Virus record (IMG/VR): IMGVR_UViG_3300038461_000309
Location: 1 to 24,978 of that record
Reading direction: 5' to 3' (one strand)
Source: a virus
DNA: 24,978 bases
Positions 24,887 through 24,978 of this stretch are shown here, in pieces. Both the position numbers and the translations under genes were made by a program. Within the stretch, counting starts at the first letter, position 1. Every line of letters starts with the position of its first letter. The notes under the pieces are model-generated. The model saw nothing but the letters and a program-made list of their open reading frames with translations, made no database searches and was not told where the DNA came from.

Positions 24887-24978
24887 TCATATTATATTCT
24901 GACCAACAGATTTGATTACATTTTCTACAACACTAAACAAACCATTAATACCTATTAAAGAAAATAACAAAACCATAA
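24887..24978 (-). CDS. C-terminal end of a possible small hydrophobic protein (runs off right edge)
   Basis: The minus strand is open from the right edge to a TGA at 24887. The 29 codons after an ATG at 24976 read as a hydrophobic segment (VLLFSLIGINGLFSVVENVI), and the frame is also open to the edge. It may be the tail of a gene whose start lies outside the window. The TGA stop differs from the TAA/TAG used by the other genes. Evidence is thin. Confidence 0.35.
   Translation of the reverse strand, partial: MVLLFSLIGINGLFSVVENVIKSVGQNII

Noticed and set aside
1-24978. Stop-codon reassignment, as in some large AT-rich gut phages
   Set aside because: TAG ends several genes at natural C-termini (for example at 8774, 10596, 19764 and 23812), and reading frames are full length with the standard code.
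1-24978. CRISPR arrays, insertion sequences and attachment sites
   Set aside because: No evenly spaced direct repeats with spacers, no transposase, no integrase and no paired flanking repeats were seen.

Overview
The window reads as part of the late structural region of a large, AT-rich, contractile-tailed (myovirus-type) phage or a prophage derived from one. Every gene I can support lies on the minus strand, so transcription runs from right to left. Genes are tightly packed, many with 2-15 nt between them. Most have clear Shine-Dalgarno sequences (AAAGGAG, TAGGAG, GAGGAG). The standard bacterial code fits: stops are mostly TAA with a few TAG, and I see no sign of stop-codon reassignment. The host cannot be named from this window. 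A small lipoprotein-like gene is compatible with a Gram-negative host but does not prove one.

Right third (about 17.7-25 kb), read right to left. It opens with the end of a possible small hydrophobic protein that enters from beyond the right edge, then a GT-B glycosyltransferase, a lipoprotein-like small protein and a second small protein with a signal-like N-terminus. Next are an acidic zinc-binding protein (266 aa), a coiled-coil protein (224 aa), a protein with a DnaJ-like CxxCxGxG zinc site (304 aa) and an actin/Hsp70-fold ATPase (337 aa). These are followed by a strongly structured non-coding stretch and a free-standing homing-endonuclease-like gene: seven DUF723-like zinc modules plus a C-terminal nuclease with ExDGxxH. 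A strong hairpin terminator closes this unit.

Middle (about 9.8-17.7 kb): a neck or tail-completion-like protein (487 aa), an FmdB-type zinc-ribbon protein, a very large tail sheath (969 aa) and a 388-aa protein with a tandem 77-residue duplication. The tail tube protein and a probable tail assembly chaperone follow.

Left third (1-9.8 kb): a second chaperone-position gene, the tape measure (1195 aa), two baseplate proteins that share a paralogous domain (the second carries a lytic transglycosylase), a baseplate hub (825 aa) and the start of a spike-like OB-fold protein that runs off the left edge. The order tube, chaperones, tape measure, adaptor/lysin, hub, spike is the standard myovirus tail order, which supports the individual calls.

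The main non-coding signals are: a six-copy AT-rich motif (TTTAAAT-N1-3-ATATAAAA) just upstream of six genes, probably the phage's late promoter; a perfect 21-bp inverted repeat with a 1-nt centre inside the sheath gene; interleaved, pseudoknot-like inverted repeats before the endonuclease gene; and a nested folded element between the tube and chaperone genes.
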